DNA of 64,000 bases from Ophiosphaerella korrae (GCA_028456385.1 JALNQF010000063.1:62001-126000); one strand, 5' to 3'; positions 10,111 through 21,682 are shown, numbered from the stretch's first letter. Translations and numbers: made by a program. Notes: generated from the letters alone by a model not told the origin.

Positions 10111-11191
10111 ATCGCCGCGGTCCCTAATTTTACCCACAGCCAAGCGATTAGTACGCTTTTGAACTATAGCTAGGTTTGAATTATTAGGCATGAATAGTGA
10201 TGCAGGATCGTTTCATCAGGAGAACATCCTGTCTGTGCCCAAAACACATACATTGAATAACTATAACGTAAACACGTAGCGAGGCGCCCTCCTACCGAGG
10301 ATTAACGTGTTTGTGCGCGTGATGCTGTCAGATTAGAGCGCAACGATCTTACGACCCAGTATCTGCTGATTGGCTCGGTTAGCTAGTACAACAATCACAT
10401 GCTGTCAGATTCATAGATAAGCTGAGATCCGAGTCAGAGCAAGAGGGCACAATCAATCAATTCTATCCATCAATCACGTTTATCACATCAGCTTTGTGTG
10501 CATCAATTTTGACATCAAAATCTGACGCTAGTATTAGGTAAGATATTAAGAAGTGAAGTTCGGAAGTTTGGTGTTCTTGTCCGTGCGCACCAACGCACGT
10601 TTTGAGAGCCTTCGGAGCCACCCCTGAGAACCAACTATTGCACCCGACGCAGCACCGGGGTCTTGATACGGTCTCCACTTGCGTAAGGTCTCGGCAACTG
10701 GACAACCCAACCACCCTACTATCCTAGAAAATACGCATTTATTAACTTATTCTATCCTATCTCCTATATGCGATGGAATAAAACTTAGTTAGGTAGGAAC
10801 TTCACTTCCAAAACACATTTAGGATAATTATCGGCGAAGACCAGCTCCTTAGCGTCGGGTGTGCCTATTGGGGGCTATATATTCGACATATTCTCAAATA
10901 CAAACTCTACGGAGTCTATAGAACAAATACCAAAAATATGAATTTTTCTTAAGAATTGGATATAAAGAGCATTGACTAGGCTTTAGGCTTAGATAGACTG
11001 TTATAGATGGCGCCAAAGAAGTCGATATTCCTAGGGCTTGAACACAATTTTATTGATCTCCATTTATGCAATGTGCAAAACAATGATGACTCTCTAAGGA
11101 TACAATAGGAGTAGACTAGCAGCTTACATTGGCCTCGGGAAAACCTTATCTGAATGAAATGCACGAACGGATACCAAGCCAAGCGTTTTAT
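10111..11191. other. Intergenic, AT-rich
   Basis: No gene seen. An inverted third copy of the CCAAT-containing repeat is at about 10360-10385. Minus-strand frames at 10463-10714 and 10976-11182 have no motif or signal and are treated as chance. Confidence 0.4.
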
Positions 11192-11641
11192 TTATTTTGT
11201 AATAGGTGCAATGGTTTGCGAGCACGTGCAACCATTCTTCCCGACTTCAGACTTAGAACACTGTTGTATTTCCGTGTTTCCCGTGCCGTCTTCGATCACA
11301 CGAACGCACCTCTCAATCTCCTTGGTTGCTACTGTCTCGCCGCAGCTGCAACCATTCTGGCCCTCCTCGGCTTGGCGGCATTCCTGGCGCTCTGTATTCC
11401 CGGTTCCGTCTTGGAGGACTCGAAAGCATTTGGTCTGGGTAAAGTTGTTTTTACAAATGCATCCAGCGGTACCTTGCTGGCATGCCTCTCTCAGAGTGTT
11501 CCCAATCCCATCGTCCACAATTTTCTCGCATACCAGGGTCTTTTTCACAGCTTGTCTAGCGTCGAGTTTGCCAGTGAAAGGAATGGCTGAGGCTAGCGTA
11601 ACTAGCAAGAACGATGCCAGGAAAGTGGTAGTAAGTTGCAT
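11192..11641 (-). CDS. Secreted protein of three four-cysteine tandem repeats
   Basis: Intronless 149-aa frame from ATG 11641. Residues 1-19 are a signal peptide ending Ala-Ser-Ala, followed by a short linker with Asp-Ala-Arg. The rest is three tandem repeats of about 36 residues, each with the pattern C-x-[KR]-[VI]-[VLI]-x-D-G-x-G-N-T-x4-C-x6-8-G-C-x-C. Repeats begin at about residues 38, 71 and 110, giving 12 cysteines. Repeats 2 and 3 are the most alike (RVLQDGTGNTE versus RVIEDGTGNTE). The regular DGxGNT core could be a turn or a ligand loop. I know no named domain with this pattern. Secretion and the repeats are seen directly; a role as an effector or wall-associated protein is inference. 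Confidence 0.75.
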   Translation of the reverse strand: MQLTTTFLASFLLVTLASAIPFTGKLDARQAVKKTLVCEKIVDDGIGNTLREACQQGTAGCICKNNFTQTKCFRVLQDGTGNTERQECRQAEEGQNGCSCGETVATKEIERCVRVIEDGTGNTEIQQCSKSEVGKNGCTCSQTIAPITK

Positions 11642-13691
11642 ATTGCTGAAAGCGCAGTTGTAAATAAGAATGCTAACAAGCCAGAAGAAGTAGGTTAAGT
11701 ATAATTTCTGAATTTGGTTAGTATAAAATTAGCTTTTTGCGTATCGTAGCGTTGCGTTACGTACGAATAACCGTATCTGAAATGGAAGTGAATGAAAGGC
11801 AGCTCTAATATAGAGTAAAATGGAAAGTCGAATCCCTTACGTATGATGTTAGCTTGAATATTGGAAAGGTATTGGGCTATTTATGTGTTCTGCCTCTGTG
11901 CTGGGCTCTGGAACATGAGATTTCGCTTGGCGTCTCATAATGTGTTACAGCACCCAACGTTAGTGCAGTCCACCACCCCATCTTGGCCATACATAGATGA
12001 AGCTATTGCAGCCTGCGCAAACCTATTATTATAATTTTTTTTCCTTATTGCAATCTTTTAAGTGTAGATTATACAACGTGATTTACAAGCGAGCGCCAAA
12101 TACAATCAGAGGGCGATGGTCTTTTAGGTGTGCATGAAGAAAGAAAGAGGGCATTTTGACGAGATCGAATCCTAGGCGGCCGGACCCTTAGTTACATTAC
12201 GCAAGGAGGATCTAGAAGGCTATCGCGGTAGCGCCGATCCAACTTAGACAACTCTGACCGCATGTCAGACAAGTCTCGTACTTGATCTGCGATTCTAGCA
12301 TCGATTTAGTGGATCGTGCACATTGTTCTTAGCAGCGGCAGCCGCCAAGTCGCCTCAGATTTGCCAAGCCTTTTAAGAACCAGCGGCAGAGACATACGAC
12401 GATTGCCTTGCACGGAGCATAGAGCGCTCACGTGGAGGGATATGGATGTGTTCCGACGGAATTCCGAGACGAAGCTAGGAGCTATAGCGGCGACAGAGCT
12501 TAAAGAGGGAGCTGCCCCGATGTAGAGGTGTAGGTTTCGAGAGGAGACGTTTGTGAAATGGGTATAAAGTGGCTGGACAGGAAGCATGGTGCTTTTCGAT
12601 CGGTGTCTAGCTACATAGAACTCCATCGTCTCCTCCCTCCTGTCGCTCTCTCCGGCCTGGGTGGTGAGTCTTTGACCCTAAACAACAGCAATATTGTGTA
12701 TCAGATGTACGGCCTCAAGTCTACTCGTCGAATCTGTAGGGTGCACTTGGTGGCTTCTGTTCGCACTTCTGACGATAAAAGCTGGCTTGTTGTGGTAATC
12801 ATAAGTCAACATAGACGGGCTATTTTCTGGAGCACCTGCCGTTCAGGTCAACACAGTGCTACTAGCGATTATGCCAAGTATCGATGGAAAAGAGACAAAC
12901 ATGGTATTAGACGTGATAATAGTACAGCGCAGATTCCAAGGGTCAAAGCTTCGAACTTATGTAATAGCTAAGGAGCGGTCAGTCAACCTCCTATGTCATA
13001 ACGTTACCTATTTATATGTTTCTACACAGCAAGAGAATATTACGTGGACAAAAGACGTTGGCGCCTTATGTTAGCTATTAACAATTAGAGTCGATCTTAC
13101 TTACAGCTACTTAATCCAACCCTTTATAAGACGATGTAGGTAAGCTTACACGCGGGCGTCTATCAAGGCCGGCGTAGATTCTTTCTGAGATCTTTGTGAT
13201 AACAGATTGGAAAAGCAGCGAGGGGGCAGCGTGACATCGAAAGCACGCATACCCGCCCCCTGTTGGTTTGGTTCAATAAGTATTAGCTTGAAAACGGTCA
13301 TGGTTATTAGTCATAAAGGGCAGCTACTTGCTAGCATATCCAGTTCGAAAATGTAAGAGTCACTTCTCATCGGCCATTTCTTTATTTTCTACTTCAAATT
13401 CTCCTTTTGCCACGCCATTGCCAGACAATGCATGAATTTTTTAGATTTGAAGGGGCCACTCGGCCAGTGATGTGAACCGAAGGTTAATTGTAAGTATGTG
13501 ATAATTGTACGTGATAACTGAGTCACTGATTGATTGGCGTGAACTCGAGTGGGAATTGAGTGGATTGATTGCTCTGTGTATTATCTGCCTGCTGGCTGCT
13601 ATTGATAACCTTCGTGATGCTCTTTGATTAATCTCGTACCCTAGGGTTGCCCTTTGTTGAGCCGGCGCGTTGCTTGATTGCTGCTCTCCTG
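11642..13691. other. Intergenic, no gene supported
   Basis: Several frames of 70-137 codons overlap on both strands at 12306-13074, but none has a motif, signal peptide or splice structure. The stretch 13441-13690 continues the frame-shifted sequence downstream of the short Zn2Cys6 gene and may hold the mutated remainder of that gene. Confidence 0.4.
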
Positions 13692-14323
13692 TCAAAAGGG
13701 TGCGTCGCCACAGATTCTGCTGTAGTCGCTTCTTACGCTATCGAAAGACGTTGCTGGCCCTGGGGTCACAGCCAGCATATCTTCTCGCTTGATTGGTGTC
13801 GACTTATTTGGCTCTCCAGAAGGAACCAATGGGAGTACCCCCTCGAGTATCTTAAAGACCGTGCTCAAAACTCCACCCATGCCGTCGACGGCCTCTTGAA
13901 GCTTTATTATGCCTCTGTCTTGCCTACGAAGCGTTAGTATACCTCTGATTGGTGAGAATGCGCTACATACTTTGGTGGTGGGACACCCTTGTATTGGCAA
14001 TCGAAATTGTTCCCTCGGCAGAACTGACATGGTCTGGCTTGGTCACATTTCTGCTTGCGCGATCGACAGTGATTACAAGCTTGAGCCGCCCGATGCAATT
14101 TCCTTACTTGAATTCCTAGGCATGCATTTGAGCCTAAGTAAGGAATTGGCGCACAGGGAAAGGGTTGGCTATTGAACAGAGGTGGCGACAATATATCCTG
14201 CGGGAACCTAACTAATTGGCTATATGACTGTTGACTCTGTGGTAGATGGCGTGATTCTGGAGGTGGGCCACTACTCTGACTATCTAAGTTCGTCTCGTAG
14301 GCGAGTTCGAAAGATTGGGCCAT
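13692..14323 (-). CDS. Short Zn2Cys6 protein lacking an effector domain
   Basis: Two exons, 14323-13971 and 13923-13692, joined across a 47-bp intron (GTATGT, branch ACTAAC, acceptor CGTAG); the frame is kept and gives 194 aa. The binuclear zinc cluster lies at residues 83-109 (Cys 83, 86, 93, 99, 102, 109; spacing C-x2-C-x6-C-x5-C-x2-C-x6-C). It is preceded by a Gln/Ser/Pro-rich N-terminus and followed by a linker (GVPPPK) and a short helical stretch. The stop at 13692 leaves no room for the middle homology region found in most such regulators, which are 500 aa or longer. It is either a truncated regulator or a stand-alone DNA-binding protein that could compete for sites. The intact cluster and splice sites argue against long decay. 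Confidence 0.7.
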
Positions 14324-15663
14324 GCTATTGTCCTTTCGTGCAGGAAAGCAACTGGTAAAGAGTTAGGAAAAGCGATAAGGCAAAAGCAAAGGACGAAGGA
14401 CGTTTTAGCGTTGCTGGGGGTGTGCATATGTACTAGAGAAGAACCTCTTATTTTTGGCATCGTCTGGATTAGGATTTAGGGGCTTAGGTAACGCACAGTG
14501 CACATCTTCCTTAGCTATATTAGCTTTTGTGCTAAGCGATTAAGCGAATTTTTAGGGGAGGCGTTCAAGGAACGAATCCAGGCTAGGAATCTAGAGAAAT
14601 AACACAAGTTTATTAAAATTACTCTACTATCTAGCTACTATTAGCCCCTTCTCGACTTACAAGATAGTTCCTAGCTTTAGCTACTATATTTTTTAAGCTT
14701 GCCTTTAATAATACTCTACTTAATTTTTTTCTTATAGGAGCCTATAAACTATTTTTGTAATATTAAGAGAAGTATATAGAGTAGAAGACTAGCTGCAATA
14801 TTATGAAGCAGTTATTGTTATGTCGCAGCTCTACTCCACTGCGCCAAACAAACCCAAAAAGGTAACCGAGTATTCAACAACGTTGAATACAGGAGTAGAA
14901 CAGTATATATTGCCCAAGGGCCCTCGGAGCCCTTGTCTTGCGCTCTTGCACAGCTACGGCCTACTGCGGCCTGTAGCGTGACAGTTATATAGTAGGTGTA
15001 TACTTGTATTTTCTACTAAGAACCTCTTCGTTTAAAGCGTAAAGAATCCCTGTATAGTCTTTACTATCTATCTTATAATCTAATTCTTTATCTAAGTTGC
15101 TAGCTAATTAGAGGCTTTGTACGGTATCTAGTCTAAATAAGTGCTACTTCTCTCTACGCATTTTAGCTAAATAGCTATTAGCAATTTTCTTTGTTTCTTT
15201 TTGCAACTCTTAGACAACTCTAAAGTAATTTCTATTAAATTTTTTACACAGGTAGACTATCCTATTTTCGAAATAGCACAGCAATAGAGGATTCGATAAT
15301 TTTAGTTAGCTAGACACTACTTTAGCTAGGACTTCTTAGAGTAGTAAAGATTTTTTTTTAATAGCGAAAATAAGACACTAGGAAGAATAGTATACGCTTG
15401 CTAAATGATGCCCTCTACGAATGTTGTTAGCTGTTGAATATAAATGAAACGCCAGCTGGAATTAAGGGCGCGGTATCGAACTATCGAACCTAATAGTTAC
15501 TAAAACCCGTGTTCGGACTTCTTCGAGTCTTTGACAAATACTTCGAGATCTAAACAGACTTGAGCTTTAGGATCTAAAAGTGCTCTTTATCTCCTAGGAT
15601 TCGAGATTTTGTTAACATAAGAGAAGGCAACTCGAGATGTTTCAGTGTATTATTAACGTCTTT
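14324..15663. other. AT-rich region with LTR-end-like palindrome
   Basis: No gene. At 14868-14891 a palindrome TATTCAACA-ACG-TTGAATA resembles the ends of TG...CA-bounded long terminal repeats placed back to back. GC-richer sequence (14910-14980) follows and then very AT-rich sequence. Together with the degraded frame at 15664-15930 it suggests a mutated LTR retrotransposon insertion. Confidence 0.3.
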
Positions 15664-15930
15664 CTAGAACGAATAAGTTGAACTAAGTCTATCCCTATCA
15701 CATAGTAGCTGCTGGATATCTACTAGTATTAACTCTAGGTAAGTTAGGATATCACTAATATTTAGAATAATGCTACTATCAAATAGAATCTTATCTATAC
15801 CCTTAATAGACTTATATGTTATAAGATAGCTAAAGAAAAGATCCTTTGTATAGGTTATATCGCTAGAAATGTCGCTGGAAATATGAGCTACATACGGCGG
15901 CGTCGAGTCGTCCTTGCTCCCTAAATGCAA
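15664..15930 (-). mobile_element. Possible Copia-type polyprotein remnant
   Basis: The minus-strand frame contains DISSDITYTKDLFFSYLITY followed by KSIKGIDKI. This is similar in pattern to the Copia protease/pre-integrase region, which usually reads DSG.S.H...+.LF..Y...KG. The codons are extremely AT-rich and the frame has no ATG near a plausible start. Only this short stretch is recognisable, so the call is tentative. Confidence 0.3.
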
Positions 15931-16486
15931 GGCATCAAGCCTTGTTCTGACAAGAAATGGTTTTTCTAAGAAGTTGCGAACGATTTTATTAATCTACTTG
16001 TAATCACAGAAGATGATGTCCTATAACATCTTATGACGAGCTCGATTTGACAATTGGGTTATATCGTGCCTATTGTCCCCTTCAGCGAATTGTTTACTCT
16101 CGGTCTCCCGCTGAAAGGCCATACGAGTTTTTTCCGGGATATAGCTCGCTACTTTCAAATGGTGTTCCTGCGTTATGTTTGGGCGGACAAAGCGACGTTT
16201 CCGCGGTAGCTAAAAGAGATGGAGGTTATGTACGAGGAGCCACACGATGAGAGATCCCGGGAAGTCGATATAAAGAGGGCAACATGTGTGTTGGAGGGAG
16301 AAATTGCTGGACTTAAAGGAGCAATATATGGACAATGATTAGGGGCTACCTGGACGGTCGGCAAAGTCGCGAAAACAGGAATTTGAGGCTAAGGTTTCTA
16401 TTCTTTCTACGTAGCGAACAAAATTCCAAATAACCCCAAGGCTCTCCGACACATTTTCAGGCTCTCAATCTAAGCGATGGAGGCTA
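15931..16486. other. Intergenic, no gene supported
   Basis: Short overlapping frames only (16047-16364). Nothing with a signal peptide, motif or splice pattern. Confidence 0.4.
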
Positions 16487-16811
16487 TCACTTAGAAAGCT
16501 GAAAATGCGGGTCCGTGCAAGGGCGATAAAAGGAGCCCGCTGGATTGTCGGGAAATCTGTTGCAAGCTGCGTTCTATTAAGATATTAGTAGATATCTAGA
16601 CCAACTATTAGCGCAGACATACCCAGGTCGTGTCATATGCGGTGCAAATGTTGTACCAGTAGTTATTAGGGTCCCAACTCATGAGATACGGTGCTCCACT
16701 AGGACAGTTCGCATCCGCGCGGGGTTGGATAGCTGGAGCGGCTTGGATAGTTGGGGCGGCTTGGACGAGGCCCAATAGCACAAATGTGAAGGCAAAATTG
16801 ATAAAATGCAT
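16487..16811 (-). CDS. Small secreted four-cysteine protein, candidate effector
   Basis: Starts at ATG 16811. Unspliced, the frame ends at 16608 and gives 67 aa with three cysteines. A better model splices 16811-16623 to 16573-16487 across a 49-bp intron with donor GTATGT, a CTAAT branch and acceptor AATAG. The phase is kept and the result is 91 aa. Residues 1-18 are a signal peptide. A short propeptide-like part has two copies of an Ala-Pro-x-Ile-Gln unit and ends Pro-Arg. The mature part is rich in Trp/Tyr/Asn, and the spliced form has four cysteines, an even number as expected for disulphides. No family is recognised. Secretion is clear; the splice form is inferred from the consensus sites and from gaining an even cysteine count. 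Confidence 0.65.
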
Positions 16812-19800
16812 ATTGGAGAGACAGTTATACCGCGAAAAGGGTGTGTCGATGTAAAGTCACAATGACACAGGAGATGGAACAGCCATTCTTATACCTATCT
16901 CCATTCCTTCCTGAGCACAGTTGTAAATGAATACAAGCACCCCTTTCGATCTGATGTATGGATCCTTGGATCGGTCCACGGGTTGTGTACGCTTTTCGAC
17001 AGTGGTTTCCATCCAGTCCGGTTAAACGGAGAGACCCGGTCAATTCGGAATACAAAACTACTTGACCTTCTCCATTCGGTAGATTGCATTCCTAATTGCA
17101 CGAGCTCATTTAGGAAGCAGCATTTTCTTGTTGACGAAAATCCTTTAAGAGTGTTATAGCCGCCAAAGGGGTTTATTGTAACAGCATGTCGGGGCTATTG
17201 CAGCTATGAGACATATCGGTCGATTTCTCCGTTTGTCGATTGTCCGGGTCCGGTGGTCCGATCACACATGCTAAAAACCAGGTAAATAAACAACGCATAT
17301 CCGCGCATTCTAAAAGAATTGGCCCTATTGGTCCATGGTAATCGACTTGAAATTGACGTCAAGCGTTATGCTACAAACGATACTGAATACTGAGGATTTG
17401 TCATTCTGTACGTTTGTGGCAATGTGCGATAAACCAATGTGCGAGGATAAACTATGTAGCTGAATTCTTCGTGGGTATACATATAGGTAGAGCAATACAG
17501 GCATGGCCCACAGGAAAGAATATTAGTCGATAGTATTCTCGCACATCTGCGAAACATCTCACCTAGGTATACAAGTACATTAAGTATCCTACTTGGTCCG
17601 AGGCACCTTGTCGAGCGCACGCTCGACAATACAGTGAGTAGAAATACTTGCTGTAATACTTGAAATTATCGCATGATATATTTCATCCGTAATTCAAGTA
17701 GAGGAAGCAGGGACTATGTCTTGAATTTTTACAGCCCAAGAGCAAGGTTAGTTTGCGGATAGCAACGTCTTTATCAAACTTCGTAGAAGCCATGGTATAA
17801 ATCAACGAGGCCCGTTAGCAACACATTACTAAATGCTCGAGGGCTTTTTGGCCTAGGGATCTTCACTTATTGGCACAACTGAGCCAGATCACCAAGCTCT
17901 CCGGATCCCTAACCGCGGTACCTCGGCCTCGTCCCCGCAAATTTCACAAAATAACAAACACAAGAATTACGTACCAACTATTGTATATACGGATACAGCT
18001 GTCATTGGCAAATTTTTTTGACAAGAGAGGAGATTGAGATTTACAGCTTATGCAATTTACGAGATAGATAGGTTGCTTCAGAGTATTCATCTTCCAAGCT
18101 TTGTAGAACAGTCTTAATGAAAGAATAACTATAACTCGTCAAAATGATTGTTCACTACATCGAAGTAGAGTCCGAAATTATCCTTGAACGCAATGGCTTG
18201 TGTCTAACCAGGATACCATCCACACTCGGCCCAACCAACCAAGGTAACCTCCCAATCTCCATCTTTTGATTCATGCTTAATTCCTGAACCCGTTATACAA
18301 TGGCTTCATCCTTTATAGGGTCTATGCAAGTGACAGTAGACTGAAACCCTATTCATGTCCGCAAAGTGTTTTAAAAAGTCGATAAACATACTTCTAGTGC
18401 TGTGCTAAATTCATCGACACAGTAACCTACAGTGATACGGATTGAAAACAAACAAGCACGGCCTTAAGAAATCCACAGGGGCATTATGTTGACGACTAGT
18501 TAAATAGATAGATTTTTTAGGCTAACCTTGCCTGCATACTCGTCTATAGTATGCCTTAGGCGGAATTGAGCGGGGGAGGGGGGGTGGGGGTTAGATTGTT
18601 TAAAAATCTTGAAAGAATCTTCATATGTGACTTGTTATTGAGATTGAGCCCGTGTAATCTTCCCAAATCTTCGCCTTCGATGAACTCCGATGCCAAATAT
18701 TGAAGTCCAGAAGAACTCATGCCCCTTGTGATGATTGCGCATATTTTAGGTATACGGACGCGGGTATCTTGCTGAAGGAAAAGAATATTTTCTGCTTCCC
18801 AAGGTATGTCGAGGTCCCACCCTGCACAAAAAAACTGCTGAGCACTGCATAACTATGAGCTACTTTGAGCATCCCACTGCTGGGAATGCTATCGTTCTTC
18901 ATAGCTCGATCAATATCATCAAATGATAGTGGTCTGGGGTGTACTGACATTTTATATGGAATTTACAATTCTGTATATAAAGACAGGGCTGTACGGTTTA
19001 ACCTCATATTCGCTAAATTATCTATAAAGCCTTTAAGATTTATTGGCCAATCCTTGTTTTGAGTTTGCATACTGAGCGCTCCGATACCATGGTTACCTGT
19101 GGCCATGCAGAAGAAGTAGCCTAAGGAAGCCAGAAATCTCCAAATCGAGGCAGACCGTGGTAACGTTACTATCCCTGTTGGCAACGTTACTGGACATAGA
19201 CCTCGTTTTCGGTAGTCTTACAGCACTTGCAAATACGTTCTCATGTACATGAGCCTAAAATTTAGTCCTATCTACCAAGTCCTGAGCGATAATATAAATT
19301 ATCTCCTGAGATAGCTTTTTTTTTTTTCCCCAAGCCTTTGAGGAGACTTATTACATCGCTAACGATTGGCTGAGCATGCGCCGAGGCGCTTCCAAATCTC
19401 ATATTTTCGTCATGGAAGTTATGTTCCCTTTGTGCAATGATGTCGGGTCATCTTCGGCACGGATAACAAGGATCGCGGTCCGCGGAGGAAAATCGCCAGA
19501 CAGCACTTTTTGCAGCTACCGGTACTGCACATACAGGTATGACAACATCGGGAATTGCGCGGTGTCAAATCACGATGCGCTGAAAATCAACAACCTAATA
19601 GTAGAAGAGGATGAATTTCAGTCGCGCATCACTCAAGGATTGGGGTGCGGACTTTACGCATCTCATACTGAGCCAGAACGAGTACCCAGGGCCTACCTGT
19701 CTCGGTAGGTACCTATACCTGACAAGCTCATGCCAAGCGAACGTAGAACGCGTCGCTAGAGCGTGCGTACGTGACGACGCTCCTAGACCCATTGGGGGGA

Positions 19801-20258
19801 AATACTCACAAAACAATGCTTGTGCCAGGCCGATTTGCCGGGATGCTGCACTAGATATTTGATGTAGTTGCGCTCCATTAGCTTCGCCCCTCTCCCCCCC
19901 CCCCCTCATACTGCGGATAAGCTTTACGCCGCAGCGTAGTCGGCGAGTGGAGACCGTTCTCTCGTTTAGTTGTTACCCGCTAGCACAATTAGCTAACAGA
20001 CCTATCACAAAGCAGCTGGCACCATTCGTTTTAGCGCCCGCCAGTGGCTCGGGTCCATGATATAGCATTCTCGGGTCAGCCTCACGAGGAGTGCCATACA
20101 AGGCGGAGAACAAACTGGTAATTTCAAGGGATCAATAGTCATCAATGCAGGCGCGGAGGTTGAGACCATTTCCCATACGCAGTTGATAAAGGTTCGAGCA
20201 GCACTGCTATCCTAGAATATTTTACCTCGGGGCTTGTCCAAAATTTGACCCTTTCGAC
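16812..20258. other. Long intergenic region, no supported gene
   Basis: Frames of 60-110 codons occur (17366-17629, 18717-19184, 19376-19909), but none has a recognisable motif, and the pairs overlap on opposite strands. A G-rich run is at about 18568-18592 and a C-run at 19896-19906. The region marks the change from repeat-rich sequence to the gene-dense part. Confidence 0.45.
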
Positions 20259-21560
20259 ATGAAGGTCATCATAGTAAGACTGGATGAAGATCAACACTTT
20301 AAAACTTGTATCCTTTGCTAATCGTATGGCTAGGTTGGTGGCTCAATTGCCGGCCTTATGGTTGCTTTGGCCTTGAAATCAATCGGCCATGACATACTCG
20401 TGCTTGAAAGGAGCCCAATGCGATACTCAAATGAGTTTGCAGCCGGTTTAAGCCTTGGACCTTATGCACAAAAGTTTTTCCAATTCCACATGCCTGTGAA
20501 GAGTTTTGCTGGAGCATACGGTACCGTCATGGACAATTGGATTATCGAGAGTACTGCTCTTGCAGACGCTGACTCTAGGCTCATGCATTTGTTAGCACCC
20601 AACGAGGACCAAGTGTGGACAGTCAACTGGTTCATCGTGTATAGGGCATTATTGCAGGCTCTTCAGGAACCAAATGAAAGGTTTAGACTCCAGACTGGGA
20701 CGAAAGTGACTGATGCATATTTGACAATGGATGGAATGTGGAACGTTGCGTCTGAGAGTGGAAAAGTTGAGCAGGCGGATCTTCTCATTGGAGCAGACGG
20801 CGCGCACTCAACTGTACGCAGCCTATTATTGCCAGGCTTGGAACCTCAATATGACGGCTATGTTGTTTGGCGAGGTAGATTCTCAGCGAAAAACATACCT
20901 AAACAGCTTCAGGGAGTCTTGCAAGGAAGATTGGTCTGGGTGAATATGCCGAATCATTACATTATCCTGTAAGTTATAAGTGGACGCTGGAATGATTCAG
21001 GTGGCTTACAGGTGTTAAACAGGTACGCTACATGTAATGATGATAATACAAGTGTAGAATGGCGTTGGTACTACCCTTATAATGAAACCTGTCCAGAGCT
21101 AAAAAACATAATGACGGACATTCACGGCTCAACGCACCGCCGAATAGTTACACCAGACTTAGTACGGTCTTCCGTTTGGCAAAATCAATTAGAAAAAGCT
21201 AGAGGTGATATTCCATTCTGGATAGATCCATTACTTAGGCGAGGCGAAACTCCCATGGTAACGAAAGTCACATATTTTGATGGCATGCAAGGATCTTTCT
21301 GCGGAGGAAAGCTGTTACTTGTTGGCGAAGCCTTTCACCAAATCAGGCCGCACTCGGGAGCAAGTGCTGATATAGCAGCGATGCAGGCGACCTGGTTGAG
21401 AGATATGTTGAGCGAGAAAGAATTTGGACCGGACTATTGGAATGAGCAAATTGTGAGATACGCAGTGAAACAAGGAGAACGAAGTTGGAAGTTTGGCTGC
21501 CTTGGATTGAAGGGGATATGGCCCGAGGGAAAATTACATGACCACATACCATCATGGTAA
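20259..21560 (+). CDS. FAD-dependent monooxygenase
   Basis: Three exons: 20259-20273, 20334-20968 and 21023-21560, with introns of 60 and 54 bp. All phases fit and give 395 aa. The five-codon first exon completes the N-terminal dinucleotide-binding fold (MKVIIVGGSIAG). The second FAD motif GADGAHSTVR lies near residue 180. The third is VGEAFHQIRPHSGAS, where family members normally have Gly-Asp rather than Gly-Glu. The YDGYVVWRG segment is typical of the branch with 2,6-dihydroxypyridine 3-monooxygenase-like enzymes. It probably hydroxylates an aromatic substrate using NAD(P)H and oxygen; the substrate is unknown. No biosynthetic partners lie beside it. The Asp-to-Glu change could weaken flavin binding. 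Confidence 0.85.
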
Positions 21561-21682
21561 AGTTTCTGCCGTTTTAATAGTTGACCAACACTCTTCTCCA
21601 GACTCTAGACCCGTGTGAATTGTCAGTCCCATTCGAAGCTAGAATAGACTCTGCTAAACCCCCAACATCAACTAATTATATG

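Noticed and set aside
12306..12971. Opposing frames of 106 and 137 codons
   Set aside because: No secretion signal, domain or splice structure; they overlap each other on opposite strands.
14820..14852. tRNA-like A box on the minus strand
   Set aside because: TGGCGCAGTGG fits an A box, but no B box (GGTTCGANTCC) or cloverleaf follows within 100 bp.
18717..19184. Consecutive minus-strand frames of 77 and 73 codons
   Set aside because: Could be a decayed gene, but no motif is recognisable and no splice pair joins them convincingly.
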